This document shows, piece after piece, positions 44,389 through 52,419 of a stretch of 64,000 nt of DNA (within the stretch, counting starts at the first letter, position 1; the number at the start of each line of letters is the position of its first letter). Below the pieces are notes generated by a model, which worked only from the letters and a program-made list of their open reading frames with translations, made no database searches and was not told the origin of the DNA. The stretch covers positions 558,001-622,000 of the forward strand of contig JALHNJ010000001.1 in assembly GCA_022843585.1 (NCBI GenBank). The letters are read 5' to 3'. A program made the translations under genes and the position numbers. Source of the DNA: Chitinophagaceae bacterium (GTDB lineage: Bacteria; Bacteroidota; Bacteroidia; Chitinophagales; Chitinophagaceae).

Positions 44389-44988
44389 TTATTTAGTCTT
44401 TAGAGTTTTGGCCACATCCTTCAACGTATTGATCCCTACATTATCTCCTTCCAACGAAATTAAAAGACGGCCACCGCTGAAATAGGTAAGGGTGCATTCA
44501 TTTCTATCTTTCCGGCAATTTTCAAATGCTTTGCCACCATTAAAGTCAATGGTTTTAGTGTATTCATCTTCATCTTCTTGCTGAATGTTCATCATACCCA
44601 GGTATTGCATACTGTAAATGCCTGCACCGCCGGGTCCGGCACAATCAATAATGCTTATTTTGATATCTGTGCTGTCGTTTACTTTGTATTTAGCTTCTGC
44701 AGTTGATGCACCCATAGCAGATGCAACTTCTACATCAGAAACTGCTGTGCCCATTACTTCTGCTGGAAATATTGCTTTTAATTCATCGGCAGTAAGCGGA
44801 GTTAATTTGCCCAGCTCATCTTTTGTCTTCTCCATTTCTTCTGCCACCTTCTGCATTTGATTAGCATCTGCAGTAACCTGTTCCGTTCCATCTTCGCTGG
44901 TAATCGTAACTGAATCTTTAGGTTTGTTATTATTACAAGCTGTAATAAAAAGGGCAGAAGCCATCAAAAGTGCAACAATTGTTTTCAT
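44389..44988 (-). CDS. Lipoprotein of unknown function
   Basis: The 199-residue protein has a lipoprotein signal (MKTIVALLMASALFITACNN, lipobox Cys18). A charged helical segment follows (QMQKVAEEMEKTKDELGKL), then a compact domain with VASAMGASTAEAKYKVNDS, ISIIDCAGPGGAGIYSMQYL and two later Cys (FENCRKDRNECTLTYF). No enzyme motif is recognisable. It converges with kbl and is separated from the next gene by ~235 bp containing a hairpin. Likely in the envelope. Confidence 0.75.
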   Translation of the reverse strand: MKTIVALLMASALFITACNNNKPKDSVTITSEDGTEQVTADANQMQKVAEEMEKTKDELGKLTPLTADELKAIFPAEVMGTAVSDVEVASAMGASTAEAKYKVNDSTDIKISIIDCAGPGGAGIYSMQYLGMMNIQQEDEDEYTKTIDFNGGKAFENCRKDRNECTLTYFSGGRLLISLEGDNVGINTLKDVAKTLKTK

Positions 44989-45058
44989 AATTAGCTATTT
45001 AGGTTTTAATGCTGTAAAGCTAAAGCAAATAGGGATTTTACGATAATTGAAATTCCCT

Positions 45059-45092
45059 TGGTATTTTTTTCCACTTATCAGGAAAAATACCA
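45059..45092. repeat. Hairpin in the gap upstream of the small lipoprotein
   Basis: TGGTATTTTTTTCC (45059-45072) and GGAAAAATACCA (45081-45092) pair over 12 bases apart from a two-T bulge, with an 8-base loop. It lies between divergent lipoprotein genes and may be a regulatory site. Confidence 0.5.
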
Positions 45093-45223
45093 TCAAAAGT
45101 TATGAAAAGCAATATATGGGTGTTACTTTCGTTTTCTACTTATCTGCATGGTCTAATTCTACCGAATCCCTACCTCTGAACTTCCTTAATTAATTTGTTG
45201 ACCCAATTATTTATTTAATCGGT

Positions 45224-45352
45224 ATGAAAAAGTTTTTTCTTTGTTTAGCTCTTGTAGCTACAGTTGCTTTTGTTATGAGTTCTTGCGCAGCCACTAAAAG
45301 GGATTGCCAGGGTAATAAGCATTATAAGCAAAAAGGCGGCTTTTATATGTAA
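45224..45352 (+). CDS. 42-residue lipoprotein of unknown function
   Basis: This short gene reads from ATG at 45224 to TAA at 45350. It has a Lys-rich start, a hydrophobic core (FFLCLALVATVAFVM) and a lipobox ending SSC, with Cys21 as the lipid anchor. The remaining 21 residues are polar (AATKRDCQGNKHYKQKGGFYM) apart from a final Gly-Gly-Phe-Tyr-Met. A perfect intrinsic terminator follows 20 bases later, strongly supporting a real, independently transcribed small gene. Function is unknown. A surface or periplasmic small lipoprotein is expected. Confidence 0.8.
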   Translation: MKKFFLCLALVATVAFVMSSCAATKRDCQGNKHYKQKGGFYM

Positions 45353-45372
45353 GACCTTATAAAAAATTATTG

Positions 45373-45405
45373 ATCCCGTTTCGTTTAATCGAGGCGGGAT
45401 TTTTT
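45373..45405 (+). terminator. Terminator after the small lipoprotein gene
   Basis: ATCCCGTTTCG (45373-45383) pairs with CGAGGCGGGAT (45390-45400) over 11 bases (two G-T pairs) around a 6-base loop and is followed by TTTTT. Confidence 0.88.
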
Positions 45406-45419
45406 ATTTTTATTAAAAG

Positions 45420-45950
45420 ATGTTTATGCGAGTTGTTTGGTTTTTTCTATTTCTACTTTCCTTTTCAGTTGCTGCAAATACCCAAGAATCATTCCCGCAA
45501 AGTTGGGAAGGCAAATGGCGGGGACAATTGAAATGGTATAAAACCGGGAAAGCAGAACCGCAGGAGGTAAATATGGAATTGCGCATTCATCCGACTGATA
45601 GTATTAACATCTGGACCTGGCAAATTATTTATGGGGATGCCACAAAAGATAACCGGCCTTATTTTTTGAGTTGCAAAGACAGTGCAGGAGTGCATTGGCA
45701 GATCAATGAGAACAATGGAATTATACTTGATCAGTTCTTCGTAGCTAATAAACTAAGTGGTGCCTTTACCGTGCAAAATTCAACCATCATCAATAATTAT
45801 TGGATGGAAGATGATAAATTAATGGTGGAATTTTATAGCATTAGTGCTAAGCCCATTGCTACAACAGGTAGTGGCACAAAAGATAGTCCATCTGTTGATA
45901 GTTATAAAGTAGGTAGCTATCAGAAAGCAGTGTTGTTGAAGCAGCAATGA
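45420..45950 (+). CDS. Exported protein of unknown function
   Basis: The 176-residue product starts with a signal peptide (MRVVWFFLFLLSFSVAANT, after an initial MF). It continues as a probable beta-rich, lipocalin-like domain: SWEGKWRGQLKWYKTGKAEP, ELRIHPTDSINIWTWQIIYG and LDQFFVANKLSGAFTVQNST. The early WxGxWxGxL pattern resembles small periplasmic lipocalin or avidin-like barrels, but no specific family is recognised. It follows the small lipoprotein's terminator by 15 bp, so it has its own promoter or relies on readthrough. Confidence 0.75.
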   Translation: MFMRVVWFFLFLLSFSVAANTQESFPQSWEGKWRGQLKWYKTGKAEPQEVNMELRIHPTDSINIWTWQIIYGDATKDNRPYFLSCKDSAGVHWQINENNGIILDQFFVANKLSGAFTVQNSTIINNYWMEDDKLMVEFYSISAKPIATTGSGTKDSPSVDSYKVGSYQKAVLLKQQ

Positions 45951-46003
45951 ATGTTTTATGATTAGCCTAAATGATTCAGCTAAGCAGAATAAAATCTGTG
46001 GTA

Positions 46004-46924
46004 TTATTTGATCTTCGGAATCATTCCCCGAATTCCCATGTCCACTACTCCTTCGCCTTTGCCCGGTTCCCATCTTCCATCTGCTACAACTTCAGTCCAT
46101 TCAAAACTTTTATTGGTGGAAAGTGATACTTCAATGACGATGTCGCTGGATTCGGTTCCCGTTATTTTTAATTTTCCCGGAGTAATGGCGGCAGTAACAA
46201 CACATGAACCTGCCGGAATGGGCGAGGTAGCAAAAATTGGATTAGGCACCGTGGTAGCACCCGCCGGAGCCTGGCCTGAGGATGTAAAAGGATAATTAGT
46301 TCCGAGATAATTAATGTTTGTTTCAAAAGCCCAAAAGCCCTGTGCTTTGTTTGCATTTACCGGGATAGTTTGATTTTTGATAGCGAGATTTTTGATATAG
46401 GTTCTGTAACCGATAAAGCCTGCAGCAGTTCCCGGAAATGATGATTTGATAGGGAAGCCACTGATAACCGTGTCTACATAATACTTAACATCAAAATTTT
46501 GGTAGGCCAATGATACCCGCAACCATTCGTACTCCCCGGGAGCAATATTTTTAAGGGGAATGGAATAAAAAGTTTCATCATTACCTGCAAAAAATGCTTT
46601 TTCAAAATCTATAGCCGTTGAACCACCTACAGATGTTTCGGTAGCATGGTATAAAACCGCACCAGCACCAAGTGCTGTTAATGCGGATGGCGCCAACTCC
46701 ACATAATGAGCACTCATTTTATTAAACACCGGACTCTGACCCGCATTGCCCGCAGGTATAGTGGATGGTTGACCAATATTATTAAGTCTTGCCTGTGTAG
46801 AATCAAACTTGAATTTGAAAACCAATTTGGCTTCACTGCTGTTATTGCCGACTTCTTTTTCGCAACTGGTAAAGAGAACAACAAATAGCATTGCAAGCAG
46901 GGTAGGGAAAATTACTTTTTTCAT
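46004..46924 (-). CDS. Lipoprotein of unknown function
   Basis: The 306-residue protein has a lipoprotein signal (ALLFVVLFTSCEKE, Cys near 21) and a long beta-rich body: AKLVFKFKFDSTQARLN, YVELAPSALTALGAGAVLYH, and VTAAITPGKLKITGTES. The C-terminal WTEVVADGRWEPGKGEGVVD and the IRGMIPKIK end follow. This looks like a substrate-binding or adhesion-type outer-membrane lipoprotein, but no family can be named by eye. It is divergent from a class D beta-lactamase-like gene. Confidence 0.75.
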   Translation of the reverse strand: MKKVIFPTLLAMLFVVLFTSCEKEVGNNSSEAKLVFKFKFDSTQARLNNIGQPSTIPAGNAGQSPVFNKMSAHYVELAPSALTALGAGAVLYHATETSVGGSTAIDFEKAFFAGNDETFYSIPLKNIAPGEYEWLRVSLAYQNFDVKYYVDTVISGFPIKSSFPGTAAGFIGYRTYIKNLAIKNQTIPVNANKAQGFWAFETNINYLGTNYPFTSSGQAPAGATTVPNPIFATSPIPAGSCVVTAAITPGKLKITGTESSDIVIEVSLSTNKSFEWTEVVADGRWEPGKGEGVVDMGIRGMIPKIK

Positions 46925-47018
46925 GAGGACATTATTAAGCCTTTATAAACGGATTTAGCGGCTAAAAATTGTCTTATTTATTATTTTTTAAAGGTCAAAA
47001 TGAAAAGACTTTAGCGGT

Positions 47019-47026
47019 TAACTTTG
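47019..47026 (+). promoter_or_regulatory. Candidate -7 box of the class D beta-lactamase-like gene
   Basis: TAACTTTG fits TANNTTTG and lies 17 bases before the ATG at 47044. Confidence 0.4.
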
Positions 47027-47043
47027 CACAAATTCTTACATCA

Positions 47044-47853
47044 ATGAGGCGTTTTTTCCATGTATTGCTTTTGCCGGTATTAATTGCAGCTTGTTCTCCC
47101 AACAATGTAAAGCAGGATAAAAAACTGAAAAAGTATTTTGATGAAAATAAAGTTGACGGATGCTTTGCATTAATGGACAATGGCACCGGAAAATTTACGG
47201 TGCACAATCTTGGGCGATATAGAGATAGCAGTTATCTGCCAGCTTCTACTTTTAAAATTGTAAACTCATTAATTGGTTTACAAACCGGCAAGATTAGCAA
47301 CGATAGTATGGTGATAAAATGGGATGGAGTAACACGCCGTATCGAAGATTGGAACCAGGATCTGAATATGTATAATGCTTTCAGAGCTTCATCAGTAAAT
47401 TATTACCAGGAAGTAGCGAGAAGAATTGGAAAAGATACGATGCAGTTTTGGTTAGACTCCTTGAAGTACGGTACCCAAAGAATTACCAGTGCAATTGATT
47501 CCTTCTGGTTAGATAATTCGCTAAAAGTTTCTTCAGATGAGCAATTGGGATTGGTAAAGCGTTTATACTTTAATCAATTACCTTTTTTCAAAAGCTACCA
47601 GGAAATGGTAAAAAGAGCCATGTTGTTTGAGAACAACAGCAACTATCGTCTTGGGTACAAAACCGGATGGGGTTTTACAGAAAACGGCCATTCTATCGGC
47701 TGGATCGTTGGCTGGATCGAAGAGAACAATCATCCCTACTTTTTTGTACTGAATATTGAATCACCAGATAAGGATTTTGATATGTGGGCGGTAAGGATGA
47801 AGATGCTAAAAGATATATTAAAGGAACTTGGCTTTTTTGAAGGAGAAATGTGA
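47044..47853 (+). CDS. Class D beta-lactamase-like lipoprotein
   Basis: The 269-residue protein starts at the ATG at 47044 with a lipobox (VLIAACSPN, Cys17). It shows the OXA-type serine site Ser68-Thr-Phe-Lys71 (PASTFK), the SxV motif at Ser116-Val118 (ASSVNYYQE), Tyr-Gly-Thr in place of the usual YGN near residue 142, and the KTG motif in GYKTGWGFTENG. The final domain follows the class D fold. The changed YGN element leaves it open whether it hydrolyses beta-lactams or is an intrinsic penicillin-recognising relative. It is not in a resistance-island context. Confidence 0.85.
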   Translation: MRRFFHVLLLPVLIAACSPNNVKQDKKLKKYFDENKVDGCFALMDNGTGKFTVHNLGRYRDSSYLPASTFKIVNSLIGLQTGKISNDSMVIKWDGVTRRIEDWNQDLNMYNAFRASSVNYYQEVARRIGKDTMQFWLDSLKYGTQRITSAIDSFWLDNSLKVSSDEQLGLVKRLYFNQLPFFKSYQEMVKRAMLFENNSNYRLGYKTGWGFTENGHSIGWIVGWIEENNHPYFFVLNIESPDKDFDMWAVRMKMLKDILKELGFFEGEM

Positions 47854-47984
47854 TTTGGAAAATTAGCCGGTGTGATGAGGTGAAAATGCCTTACTCTTTC
47901 AGGTTTAGCAATATTATGGCGTAATTCTTGGTTATTGAATGGCATGTTTTAATCATCAAATCAGCTAATCATCACATTTTCAAA

Positions 47985-48986
47985 TTGACTTTCCAGTTTC
48001 AATACAAAGATTTTGTTTTGCTTTTTGCCGCCATTGGTATTTTGGTGCTGCTCTTTCTTGCGTTGTTGCAATGGAAAAGAAAAGTAAAAAAAAGGATGGG
48101 TGATGAAAGATTAGTAAAAGTATTAACGGCTGGTTATTCTCCTGTAAAGTTTGCTATAAAATTTATTCTTGTTTGCATCGCATTTGCATTCGGTGTGGTG
48201 GCAGTAATGAATCCCCGCAAACCCGGCGCATCAGACAGTACAACTAGAAAAGGAATTGATGTAGCAATAGCATTGGATGTAAGTAAAAGTATGCTGGCTA
48301 CAGATCTGCAACCAAGTCGCTTAGAAAGAGCAAGACAGTTTATTGGAAAGCTGATGACGGAGATGCCGAACGACAGAATTGCATTAGTATTATTTGCAGG
48401 TAAAGCTTATTTACAAATGCCATTAACAGTTGATCATGGTGCTGCTAAAATGTTTGTTGCATCGGCTGGTCCTGATGCGGTACCGCAACAAGGCACTGTT
48501 ATTGGCGAAGCATTAACGATGAGTGCTAAAGTCTTTAATCCTGCTGAAAGAAGATACAAAGCAGTGATACTAATTTCTGATGGGGAAGGGCATGATGAAG
48601 AAGCAGTAAAAACGGCAACCAATCTTTCAGAAGAAGGTGTAATGATCAATACCATTGGCATCGGTTCTCCGGAAGGTACAACTATCTCTGACCCTGCAAC
48701 CGGCGATGTAAAAAAAGATGAGACGGGTACAACGGTAATTTCAAAATTGAATGAGCAAGTGCTAAAAGATATTGCACAACAAACAAATGGTGTTTACATT
48801 CGGTTAGAAGGTAGTGATGAAGCGGTTAAAGCCGTGAAATCACAATTATCACAAATTGAAACCAAAGCTTTCAGCGATGTATCCCAAATGAATTTTAAGA
48901 CGTACTATATGTGGTTGGCACTTGGCATGTTTGTATTTTTATTGGTTGAATTTTTCATTCCGGAAAGAAAAAAGGTGATTGCATGA
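47985..48986 (+). CDS. BatB-like von Willebrand factor A membrane protein
   Basis: Taking the TTG at 47985 as start gives 333 residues; the frame opens earlier at another TTG (47928), but those residues are unlike coding sequence. An N-terminal helix (FVLLFAAIGILVLLFLALL) and a second helix near 60 precede a VWA domain with the metal-site DVSKSML (DxSxS) and the conserved LERARQFIGKLM. A C-terminal helix (YYMWLALGMFVFLLVEFF) closes it. It overlaps the following TPR gene by 4 bases. Bat proteins are linked to aerotolerance and stress in Bacteroidota and spirochaetes. No batA is visible next to it. Confidence 0.85.
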   Translation: MTFQFQYKDFVLLFAAIGILVLLFLALLQWKRKVKKRMGDERLVKVLTAGYSPVKFAIKFILVCIAFAFGVVAVMNPRKPGASDSTTRKGIDVAIALDVSKSMLATDLQPSRLERARQFIGKLMTEMPNDRIALVLFAGKAYLQMPLTVDHGAAKMFVASAGPDAVPQQGTVIGEALTMSAKVFNPAERRYKAVILISDGEGHDEEAVKTATNLSEEGVMINTIGIGSPEGTTISDPATGDVKKDETGTTVISKLNEQVLKDIAQQTNGVYIRLEGSDEAVKAVKSQLSQIETKAFSDVSQMNFKTYYMWLALGMFVFLLVEFFIPERKKVIA

Positions 48987-49615
48987 AGTACTTAATAATC
49001 ATAGTATTATTTGTTGCAAGTTTGCAAACTGTATTTGGGCAATCAGAAATTGCACAAAAAGCTATACAGGCGGGAAATGATTTATACAAACAGCAAAAGT
49101 TTGACGAAGCTTCCTCCGAATATGAAAAAGCATTAAAAGCTGACCCGGCAAATGCAACCGCTAAATTCAACAGGGCTAATGCATTAGCTAAGCAAAATAA
49201 AAGTGGTGAAGCCCTTAAAGCATTTACCCAAATAGCAGTAGATGCAAAAGAGGCTGGTTTGAAATCTAAATCTTACTATAACAAAGGGGCGGTACTAAGT
49301 CAGCAGAAAAAGCTGGAAGAAAGTATTGAAGCGTATAAAAATGCCTTGCGTCAAGACCCCAACGATAAAGAAGCCCGGGAAAATCTTCAAAAAGCATTGC
49401 TTGAATTAAAAAAGAAAACCCCTCCTCCAAAAAAACAGGACGATAAACAAAAAAAGAAAAATGAGCAGCAACAGAAAAAGCAGCAGCAATCTAAGTTAAG
49501 TCCCAAAGAAGCTGAACAACGCCTTAAATTGCTGGAACAAAAAGAGAAAGAAGCCCAGCAGAGATTGCAGAAATTAAAGTCTAAAAGCGGCGGGTCTCAA
49601 ACTAAAGATTGGTAA
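48983..49615 (+). CDS. BatC-like TPR protein
   Basis: The 210-residue product has a signal peptide (YLIIIVLFVASLQTVFG), several tetratricopeptide repeats (AGNDLYKQQKFDEASSEYEK, YNKGAVLSQQKKLEESIEAY) and a long Lys/Gln/Glu-rich coiled tail (KKNEQQQKKQQQSKL). TPR proteins with such tails follow BatB in the bat operon. The ATG overlaps the BatB stop by 4 bases, so the two are translationally coupled. Periplasmic scaffold role is inferred. Confidence 0.85.
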   Translation: MKYLIIIVLFVASLQTVFGQSEIAQKAIQAGNDLYKQQKFDEASSEYEKALKADPANATAKFNRANALAKQNKSGEALKAFTQIAVDAKEAGLKSKSYYNKGAVLSQQKKLEESIEAYKNALRQDPNDKEARENLQKALLELKKKTPPPKKQDDKQKKKNEQQQKKQQQSKLSPKEAEQRLKLLEQKEKEAQQRLQKLKSKSGGSQTKDW

Positions 49616-49636
49616 ACTTTGCTGCCTCATCTTTGT

Positions 49637-49644
49637 TAGTTTTG
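49637..49644 (+). promoter_or_regulatory. Candidate -7 box directly before ispG
   Basis: TAGTTTTG fits TANNTTTG and ends only 5 bases before the ispG ATG. If it is used, the transcript would be leaderless or nearly so. Confidence 0.35.
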
Positions 49645-49649
49645 CAGCT

Positions 49650-51683
49650 ATGCAATTGTACTTCGAATCTCTTACACAATATAAGCGTCTTCATACCAAA
49701 GAAGTCAGTATCGGCGATCTAAAGCTCGGTAATTTTCATCCTATTCGTATTCAAACAATGACCACAACAGATACGATGGATACCATTGCCACCGTAGAGC
49801 AAAGTATCCGATGCATAGAAGCTGGCTCGGAGTTGATCCGCATTACAGCCCCCTCTAAAAATGAAGCAGAAAATTTACTGAATATAAAAAATGAGCTTCG
49901 GAAAAGAGGGTATACTACACCGATTGTAGCCGATATACATTTTACTCCCAATGCTGCAGAGATAGCTGCAAGAATTATTGAAAAAGTAAGAGTGAATCCC
50001 GGCAACTATGTTGACAAGAAAAAATTTGAACAGATCGAATACACTAATGCAGAATATGCAGAAGAGATAGATAGAATAAGAGAACGTTTTACGCCTCTGG
50101 TAAAAATTTGCAAAGAATATGGTACTGCTATGCGAATTGGTACCAATCACGGTTCGCTTAGCGACCGAATCATGAGCCGCTATGGCGACACACCCATGGG
50201 CATGGTAGAAAGTGCAATGGAGTTTTTGCGTATTGCTAGAGCGGAAACCTATCACAATATTGTGCTGAGCATGAAGAGCAGTAATCCGCAAGTGATGGTG
50301 CAGGCTTATCGATTATTAATTAAAACAATGTTTGATGAATTCGGTGAAATTTATCCATTGCATTTAGGTGTTACAGAAGCTGGCGATGGGGAAGATGGAA
50401 GAATAAAATCTGCTGTTGGTATTGGTACATTATTAGAAGACGGCATAGGCGATACAATAAGAGTATCATTAACTGAAGACCCGGAATTTGAAATACCGGT
50501 GTGTAAGGATTTAGTGAAAAGATATAGTCGGGAAGACTTAAAGACAGGAAGTCTGAAAGAAAACTCAGGAAATAGTGAACAATCTCACGGACTTTCGGAC
50601 TCACGGACTTCCGGACTTTCCTATAATCCATTTGAATACAAAAGAAGAGAAACATTTGCAGTTGATAATATCGGTGGCAAACATGTGCCTGTTGTTGTTG
50701 CTGATTTAAGTAAAATAGAAAAAATAACTCCATCTCATTTGCAAAGTATAGGTTACACATATGATGTAGCCACTGATAAATGGACAATTGGTGATGCAGC
50801 GGCAGATTATATTTTTACCGGGAATCAATTAGTAGATTTTGCCTTGCCCGGTACGTTGAAAGTGATTGTATATCCGGCTGCATGGGCAGATGCTGCTGAT
50901 AAAACAAAATACTTCCCCATATTTAGCGATAGCGGTTATGCAGAAGCTAAACAAAAAAGTGAAATACTGAATTTTGTAATGGTTGATTGTTATAATAACG
51001 ATGCAACTGTTAGTTCTTATATGGATCAACTGGCGAATGATCCTACAGTGGTTATTTGTCTTAGTTCAACCAACAGCAATGCTATGCAATCTGTTCGGCA
51101 GATGTTTACAGAACTAATGACCAGGCAAATAAAAAACCCGGTTGTATTAATAACAGATAGTAACTGGCAAACACCTGATGAGCACTTGATTCATTTTGCA
51201 ACAGAAACAGGTGCATTGTTCTTAGAAGGTATGGGTGATGGAATTTGTTTGGGCTACAGCGGTGATTCAAAATTAGAAAACATTAAAGCCAGCGGCAGAA
51301 CATATTTAGAAGTAAAAGATATTTATCAATTCACTAATAATACAGCGTTCAGTATTTTACAAGCAACCCGGACAAGGATATCCAAAACAGAATATATCAG
51401 TTGCCCTAGTTGCGGCAGAACTTTATTTGACTTACAGGAAACCACCGCTAAGATCCGTGCCGTTACCAATCACCTCAAAGGAGTGAAGATTGCCATTATG
51501 GGCTGTATAGTAAATGGTCCTGGTGAAATGGCAGATGCCGACTTCGGTTATGTGGGCAGCGGTCCTGGAAAAATAACCTTGTACAAAGGCAAAGAAGTAA
51601 TGAAGAGAAATGTAAACAGTGAAGTAGCCGTAGAGGAGTTGATTAATTTGATTAAGGAAAATAATGCGTGGGTGCAAGTATAA
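49650..51683 (+). CDS. ispG: 4-hydroxy-3-methylbut-2-enyl diphosphate synthase (flavodoxin-type), long form
   Basis: The 677-residue protein is the long three-domain IspG/GcpE of Bacteroidota, plants and some other groups, catalysing the [4Fe-4S]-dependent step of the MEP isoprenoid pathway. The TIM-barrel part holds QTMTTTDTMDT, VADIHFTPNAA and VRVNPGNYVD. The large insert domain follows, and the cluster Cys residues are in SCPSCGRTLFDLQ and IMGCIVNGPGEMADAD near the C-terminus. At about residues 294-324 the linker to the insert domain is encoded by a repetitive palindromic DNA element (50531-50621), giving an odd Ser/Gly-rich peptide. The frame is maintained across it. Confidence 0.95.
   Translation: MQLYFESLTQYKRLHTKEVSIGDLKLGNFHPIRIQTMTTTDTMDTIATVEQSIRCIEAGSELIRITAPSKNEAENLLNIKNELRKRGYTTPIVADIHFTPNAAEIAARIIEKVRVNPGNYVDKKKFEQIEYTNAEYAEEIDRIRERFTPLVKICKEYGTAMRIGTNHGSLSDRIMSRYGDTPMGMVESAMEFLRIARAETYHNIVLSMKSSNPQVMVQAYRLLIKTMFDEFGEIYPLHLGVTEAGDGEDGRIKSAVGIGTLLEDGIGDTIRVSLTEDPEFEIPVCKDLVKRYSREDLKTGSLKENSGNSEQSHGLSDSRTSGLSYNPFEYKRRETFAVDNIGGKHVPVVVADLSKIEKITPSHLQSIGYTYDVATDKWTIGDAAADYIFTGNQLVDFALPGTLKVIVYPAAWADAADKTKYFPIFSDSGYAEAKQKSEILNFVMVDCYNNDATVSSYMDQLANDPTVVICLSSTNSNAMQSVRQMFTELMTRQIKNPVVLITDSNWQTPDEHLIHFATETGALFLEGMGDGICLGYSGDSKLENIKASGRTYLEVKDIYQFTNNTAFSILQATRTRISKTEYISCPSCGRTLFDLQETTAKIRAVTNHLKGVKIAIMGCIVNGPGEMADADFGYVGSGPGKITLYKGKEVMKRNVNSEVAVEELINLIKENNAWVQV
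50531..50621. repeat. Palindromic octamer-repeat element inside ispG
   Basis: Four perfectly spaced copies of CGGACTNN (CGGACTTT, CGGACTCA, CGGACTTC, CGGACTTT) run from 50588 to 50619. About 35 bases upstream GGAAGTCTGAAAG provides the inverted counterpart. The element is more GC-rich and repetitive than the flanking coding sequence. Confidence 0.7.
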
Positions 51684-51688
51684 ATTTG
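51681..51688 (+). promoter_or_regulatory. Candidate -7 box directly before the YhhN gene
   Basis: TAAATTTG fits TANNTTTG and ends 4 bases before the ATG, overlapping the ispG stop codon. A short-leader or leaderless transcript is implied if it is real. Confidence 0.3.
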
Positions 51689-51692
51689 TAGT

Positions 51693-52373
51693 ATGAAAAA
51701 AGAATTCTGGTTCATTGCTTTTATTGTTGTTCTTGTTGCTCATATTACAGGCATTCAATTAAATTATGAATTGATGCAATCCATTTCTAAGCCGTTGTTG
51801 ATTCCGTTATTGATAGCCTATTTTCTTTCTAAAACAAATACCGTTGCAAGTGATCTGAAGAAATGGATATTACTAGCCCTATTTTTTTCGTGGGGTGGTG
51901 ATGTGCTGTTGATGTTTGTTTCTAAAAATGAAATATTTTTTTTACTGGGTCTCGTTTCTTTTTTACTGGCTCATATTTTTTATGGATTATGTTTTACACG
52001 AATTATAAAAAGGAATAAAATTGATAGAAACAATTTTTTCTTTATTCTATCCATAGGGTATGTTATTTTCTTATTAAGATGGCTTACTCCACACTTAGGA
52101 GAAATGAAATGGCCGGTAGTTATATACGGCAGTGTTCTTGGTGGAATGTTTTGCAGCTCTTTACATTTGGAAGCGTTAGCAAATAAAAAAGCAGGCTATT
52201 TTATTATTTTCGGTGCCTTGTTATTTGTCATCTCTGATTCTGTATTGGCCATCAATAAATTTTACCAGCCATTTGAGTTAGCAGGAGTAGTGATAATGAT
52301 CACTTACGGGCTTGCTCAATTATTTATAGTGGAAGGCGCAAGCCGTTATATCCGTTCTAAAGACAATCAATAA
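51693..52373 (+). CDS. YhhN-family lysoplasmalogenase
   Basis: The 226-residue polytopic protein has about eight helices and the YhhN/TMEM86 pattern: WILLALFFSWGGDVLLMF with the conserved Gly-Gly-Asp, then FLLGLVSFLLAHIFYGLCF and FGALLFVISDSVLAIN with a conserved Asp-Ser. Known members cleave lysoplasmalogens in the membrane. It lies 9 bp after ispG. Co-transcription with the isoprenoid gene is possible but there is a TANNTTTG box of its own. Confidence 0.85.
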   Translation: MKKEFWFIAFIVVLVAHITGIQLNYELMQSISKPLLIPLLIAYFLSKTNTVASDLKKWILLALFFSWGGDVLLMFVSKNEIFFLLGLVSFLLAHIFYGLCFTRIIKRNKIDRNNFFFILSIGYVIFLLRWLTPHLGEMKWPVVIYGSVLGGMFCSSLHLEALANKKAGYFIIFGALLFVISDSVLAINKFYQPFELAGVVIMITYGLAQLFIVEGASRYIRSKDNQ

Positions 52374-52419
52374 TACTAATCTTGCCGCTGTATCTTAGCA
52401 GCCACAAAAATTATTTTTC

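Noticed and set aside
45102-45179. 25-codon plus-strand frame (MKSNIWVLLSF...)
   Set aside because: Too short, without terminator or recognisable features. The lipoprotein at 45224 explains the region better.
49875-50291. 138-residue minus-strand frame inside ispG
   Set aside because: His/Cys/Phe-rich shadow of the conserved ispG coding sequence.
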